Shown: piece after piece, positions 5,309 to 6,760 of the stretch
How the letters are laid out: the number at the start of each line of letters is the position of its first letter
Position numbering within the stretch: the stretch's first letter is position 1
From: an uncultured Clostridia bacterium
GTDB taxonomy: Bacteria; Bacillota_A; Clostridia; Oscillospirales; Oscillospiraceae
DNA: 6,760 bases
Direction of reading: 5' to 3'
Assembly (NCBI GenBank): GCA_947167435.1
Contig: CAMVIC010000082.1
Span: 1-6,760, forward strand
The notes under the pieces: model-generated
Database searches by the model: none
What the model saw: the letters and a program-made list of their open reading frames with translations, nothing else
Told to the model about the DNA's origin: nothing
Translations under genes and position numbers: made by a program

Positions 5309-5336
5309 TTTTCAGTTTTCAGATTTCAGTTTTCAG
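5309..5336 (+). repeat. Four tandem 7-bp TTTTCAG units
   Basis: Exactly four units: ttttcag, ttttcag, atttcag, ttttcag. The tract forms the left edge of the right mosaic, taking the place that a GAATTCGGAATT border holds at the other three edges. A similar 7-bp doublet (gtcagct, gtcggct) occurs at 6574-6587. Confidence 0.85.
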
Positions 5337-5506
5337 GAGAGGACGCGGGCCGTCCGGGAGGCCGGCCCCTACAAGGTGCGGCACGGTTTTCGTCCTCCGT
5401 CGTAGTGCCGAGCATTGCTCGGCAGCGCCGTCGGACCTGGTACCGTGTCCGGTTCTGCGGGCGGATGCGATCCGCCCCTACGGATGCGGGAAATTTTCGT
5501 CCTCGC

Positions 5507-5532
5507 CGTAGGGGAGGACCTTGGTCCTCCCG
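5507..5532 (+). repeat. Hairpin module gggaggacc, copy 2
   Basis: Identical over 26 bp to 4538-4563, stem 5512-5520 with 5523-5531, loop tt. Confidence 0.9.
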
Positions 5533-5558
5533 AAAGCTTGGACCTTGTACCATGTCTG

Positions 5559-5598
5559 CGGGAGGAGCATACCCGCAGGGCACGCAGAGCTCCTCCCC
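5559..5598 (-). repeat. Hairpin with inserted 20-nt loop, copy 2
   Basis: Stem gggaggagc (5560-5568) with gctcctccc (5589-5597). The 20-nt loop atacccgcagggcacgcaga is the reverse complement of the loop in the hairpin at 4415-4459. The left mosaic also has this same stem (4489-4508) with only a 2-nt loop. Confidence 0.85.
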
Positions 5599-5629
5599 TA
5601 CGAGGCGCGGGGTGCGGGTCCATTGCCGC

Positions 5630-5674
5630 CCCCTAAAGGACTAGGCCTTCGGCCGTCGCAATGCTCGGCGCTAC
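5630..5674 (+). repeat. 45-bp dispersed repeat, copy 2
   Basis: Matches 4692-4736 with one mismatch, in the same orientation. Unlike copy 1 it lacks the full matching left arm (cgtagcgccgagc) just upstream, so its unit appears truncated. Confidence 0.9.
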
Positions 5675-5679
5675 TGGAA

Positions 5680-5714
5680 AGGATCCTTCGACTCGCTGCG
5701 CTCGCTCAGGATGA
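5680..5714. repeat. Embedded ggatccttcgactcgctgcg-type repeat
   Basis: Runs from ggatccttcg through cgctgcgctcgctcaggatg. It interrupts the right mosaic just after the 45-bp repeat and has no counterpart in the left one. From memory, near-identical short sequences are scattered between genes in several bacterial genomes, so this looks like a separate repeat family inserted into the array. Confidence 0.6.
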
Positions 5715-5784
5715 CACAGGTGCGCGGCAGGTACCGTGTCCGATGTCGACCGATGGTCGGCGCTACGGGCGGGGTTCGTCCCGC

Positions 5785-5819
5785 GCAATTCCGAATTCAT
5801 AATTCCGAATTCCGAATTT
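5785..5819. repeat. Border repeat abutting the reductase stop codon
   Basis: Reads caattccgaattcataattc, then cgaattccgaattt. The reductase TGA (5821-5823) follows within one or two bases, so the repeat begins immediately after that gene. The best preserved of the border copies. Confidence 0.8.
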
Positions 5820-5820
5820 T

Positions 5821-6549
5821 TCAGATCAGAAACCCGCCGTCAACGGTAATCACCTGACCCGTGATATAGGGGTTGTCCACCAGATGCAGAACCGTGGAGG
5901 CAATCTCTTCGGGCCTGCCCAGGCGGCCCAGGGGAATCTCCCGGGCAAGCCCGGTCAGGGTCTCCTGTCCCAGCACCTGAACCATGTCCGTGTCGATGAC
6001 GCCGGGGGCCACGCAGTTGACCCGGATGCCGCTGGGGGCCAGCTCCGCCGAGAGCGACCGGGTCAGGCCGATGATGGCGTGCTTGGTGGCGGAGTAGGCG
6101 CACTCACAGCTGGCGCCGTGGCTGCCCCAGATGGAGCTTATGTTCACAATGCAGCCCTCGTGGGCGTGCAGCATGGGGCCCAGCACCGCCTGGGTGCAGT
6201 GAAAGCAGCCGTTTACGTTCACGGCGAAAAGCCGCTCCCAGAAGGCAGGCTCGATGTCCTGAATCTGCTGCTGGCGGGCAATGCCGGCGTTGTTCACCAG
6301 CAGGGATACCTCCCCCAGCTCCGCCTCCACCCGGCGCACCATGGCGTTCACCGCCGTCCGGTCCGCCACGTCCGCCCGGCAGGAGATCACCCGGGCGCCC
6401 TCGGTGCGCAGCTGCGCCTCCAGCGCCTCGGCCTTGTCCTGCCGCCGGATATAATTGATGCACACGGCCCAGCCCGCGCGGGCCAGCGCCGCCGCGATGG
6501 CGGCCCCGATGCCCCGGGAGCTGCCGGTGACCAGTGCGATTTTCTCCAT
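5821..6549 (-). CDS. ymfI: SDR oxidoreductase, probable EF-P 5-aminopentanone reductase (YmfI type)
   Basis: Classical NAD(P)H-dependent short-chain dehydrogenase of 242 residues. Visible are the cofactor motif TGSSRGIG (8-15), NNAG (86-89), catalytic N111, S139, Y152 and K156, and the C-terminal APGVIDTDM and TGQVITVDGG. A generic call would be 3-oxoacyl-ACP reductase (FabG). The more specific call rests on SSIWGSHGASCECAYS (138-153), whose SIWG..GASCE..YS pattern is shared with B. subtilis YmfI, the reductase that finishes 5-aminopentanol modification of elongation factor P at Lys32. That biochemistry is known for YmfI; its transfer here is an inference. ATG at 6549 has GAGAGG upstream (8-nt spacer). 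The gene follows an acyltransferase-like gene by 60 nt without a visible terminator, so they are probably co-transcribed. No T-run terminator follows; the mosaic hairpins begin at once. Confidence 0.93.
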   Translation of the reverse strand: MEKIALVTGSSRGIGAAIAAALARAGWAVCINYIRRQDKAEALEAQLRTEGARVISCRADVADRTAVNAMVRRVEAELGEVSLLVNNAGIARQQQIQDIEPAFWERLFAVNVNGCFHCTQAVLGPMLHAHEGCIVNISSIWGSHGASCECAYSATKHAIIGLTRSLSAELAPSGIRVNCVAPGVIDTDMVQVLGQETLTGLAREIPLGRLGRPEEIASTVLHLVDNPYITGQVITVDGGFLI

Positions 6550-6573
6550 GGCTTTACCTCTCTGAAACCTGTT

Positions 6574-6587
6574 GTCAGCTGTCGGCT
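6574..6587 (+). repeat. 7-bp doublet between the acyltransferase-like and reductase genes
   Basis: gtcagct followed by gtcggct. Its 7-bp period recalls the TTTTCAG tract at 5309-5336, but two units could arise by chance. Confidence 0.3.
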
Positions 6588-6609
6588 GCTAATACCTGAT
6601 GATTACGAA

Positions 6610-6760
6610 TTACTGCTCACCCAGCTTTTGCCGGATGAGCTGCCGACAGTATTCGGACAGCTCCGTGGTCTTCATGGCCTTCACCTGCTCGGCGGGGATT
6701 ACCTCCAGAATATCCAGGTATACGTCCGTGCCGATCAGAGGGCGCTTTTTCAGTTTCTCC
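6610..6760 (-). CDS. 3' end of a gene, possibly a PlsC-like acyltransferase (partial)
   Basis: The last 49 codons and TAA stop of a minus-strand gene whose start lies beyond the right edge. The fragment reads EKLKKRPLIGTDVYLDILEV in its first part and ends TTELSEYCRQLIRQKLGEQ. The pattern of a beta-strand, then VIPAEQV, then an amphipathic helix resembles the C-terminus of 1-acyl-glycerol-3-phosphate acyltransferases (LPLAT family), which often end in a helix of the type t.eL...vr..I...L. None of the catalytic motifs (HxxxxD) would lie in this part, so the function is a tentative reading. The frame is open throughout, and the reductase gene follows 60 nt downstream. Confidence 0.7.
   Translation of the reverse strand, partial: EKLKKRPLIGTDVYLDILEVIPAEQVKAMKTTELSEYCRQLIRQKLGEQ

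Larger units (their letters stand above)
5309..5819. repeat. Right REP/BIME-like hairpin mosaic
   Basis: No gene is supported here. After the TTTTCAG tract come a partial module (ggccggcc, 5360-5367) closing ccctac; a unit 5401-5482 with stems tgccgagca/tgctcggca (5406-5424) and gggcggat/atccgccc (5459-5477); a unit 5507-5602 with stems gggaggacc/ggtcctccc (5512-5531) and gggaggagc/gctcctccc with a 20-nt loop (5560-5597); the 45-bp repeat (5630-5674); a separate repeat (5680-5714); a gtcgacc/ggtcggc hairpin (5744-5760); a small hairpin with a ttcg loop (5769-5784); and a border repeat (5785-5819). Linkers ggacctggtaccgtgtccg (5433-5451) and ggaccttgtaccatgtctg (5540-5558) repeat those of the left mosaic. 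It is about the same length as the left mosaic and occupies the 3' region of the reductase gene and the region upstream of mazF. Confidence 0.85.

Noticed and set aside
5326..5802. Short open frames on both strands inside the right mosaic
   Set aside because: Same reason: repeat-derived, no ribosome binding site, no conserved composition.
4268..5819. Composite transposon with mazF as cargo
   Set aside because: There is no transposase frame, the two arrays differ in module order, and their outer ends are not matching inverted repeats. Kept only as a question about the flanking.

Overview
The window looks like chromosomal DNA from a GC-rich Clostridia member, most likely an Oscillospiraceae-type gut Firmicute. 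This is an inference from protein families and translation signals. The evidence is an EndoA-type MazF very close to the Bacillus subtilis protein, a pyrimidine-nucleoside phosphorylase, a YmfI-type reductase, strong AGGAGG-like ribosome binding sites, and GC-rich intergenic DNA packed with short palindromic repeats. No rRNA, tRNA, CRISPR array, transposase or phage gene is visible.

Every gene I can support lies on the minus strand. Reading right to left (the direction of transcription): the last 49 codons of an acyltransferase-like gene (6610-6760); a short-chain dehydrogenase/reductase of the EF-P 5-aminopentanone reductase (YmfI) type (5821-6549); a repeat mosaic (5309-5819); a solitary MazF/EndoA RNase toxin with its own terminator (4859-5209); a second repeat mosaic of similar size (4268-4790); a small polyproline protein (3943-4254); a zinc-ribbon, single-pass membrane protein (3032-3862); pyrimidine-nucleoside phosphorylase (1669-2973); and a MATE efflux transporter with a good sigma-A-type promoter (114-1502). 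A hairpin terminator at 66-95 closes the left edge.

Likely transcription units are acyltransferase + reductase, mazF alone, (polyproline protein +) zinc-ribbon protein + phosphorylase, and the MATE gene alone. No single pathway links them. One thematic link is that the reductase family modifies elongation factor P, which rescues ribosomes on polyproline, and the window also encodes a protein with runs of 9 and 10 prolines.

The most unusual content is the DNA between genes. Both mosaics are built from small hairpins in alternating orientation, paired into units of about 75-100 bp that open with CGTAG and close with CTACG, with related linkers (GTACC-TGTC) in the middle. The stems vary between copies while staying complementary. 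This is the architecture of REP/BIME elements, with sequences unlike the enterobacterial ones as far as I can tell. Mosaic edges carry a GAATTCGGAATT-type border repeat, which also occurs alone at 1587-1618 and as a half copy in the last codons of the MATE gene. The solitary toxin gene sits exactly between the two mosaics.
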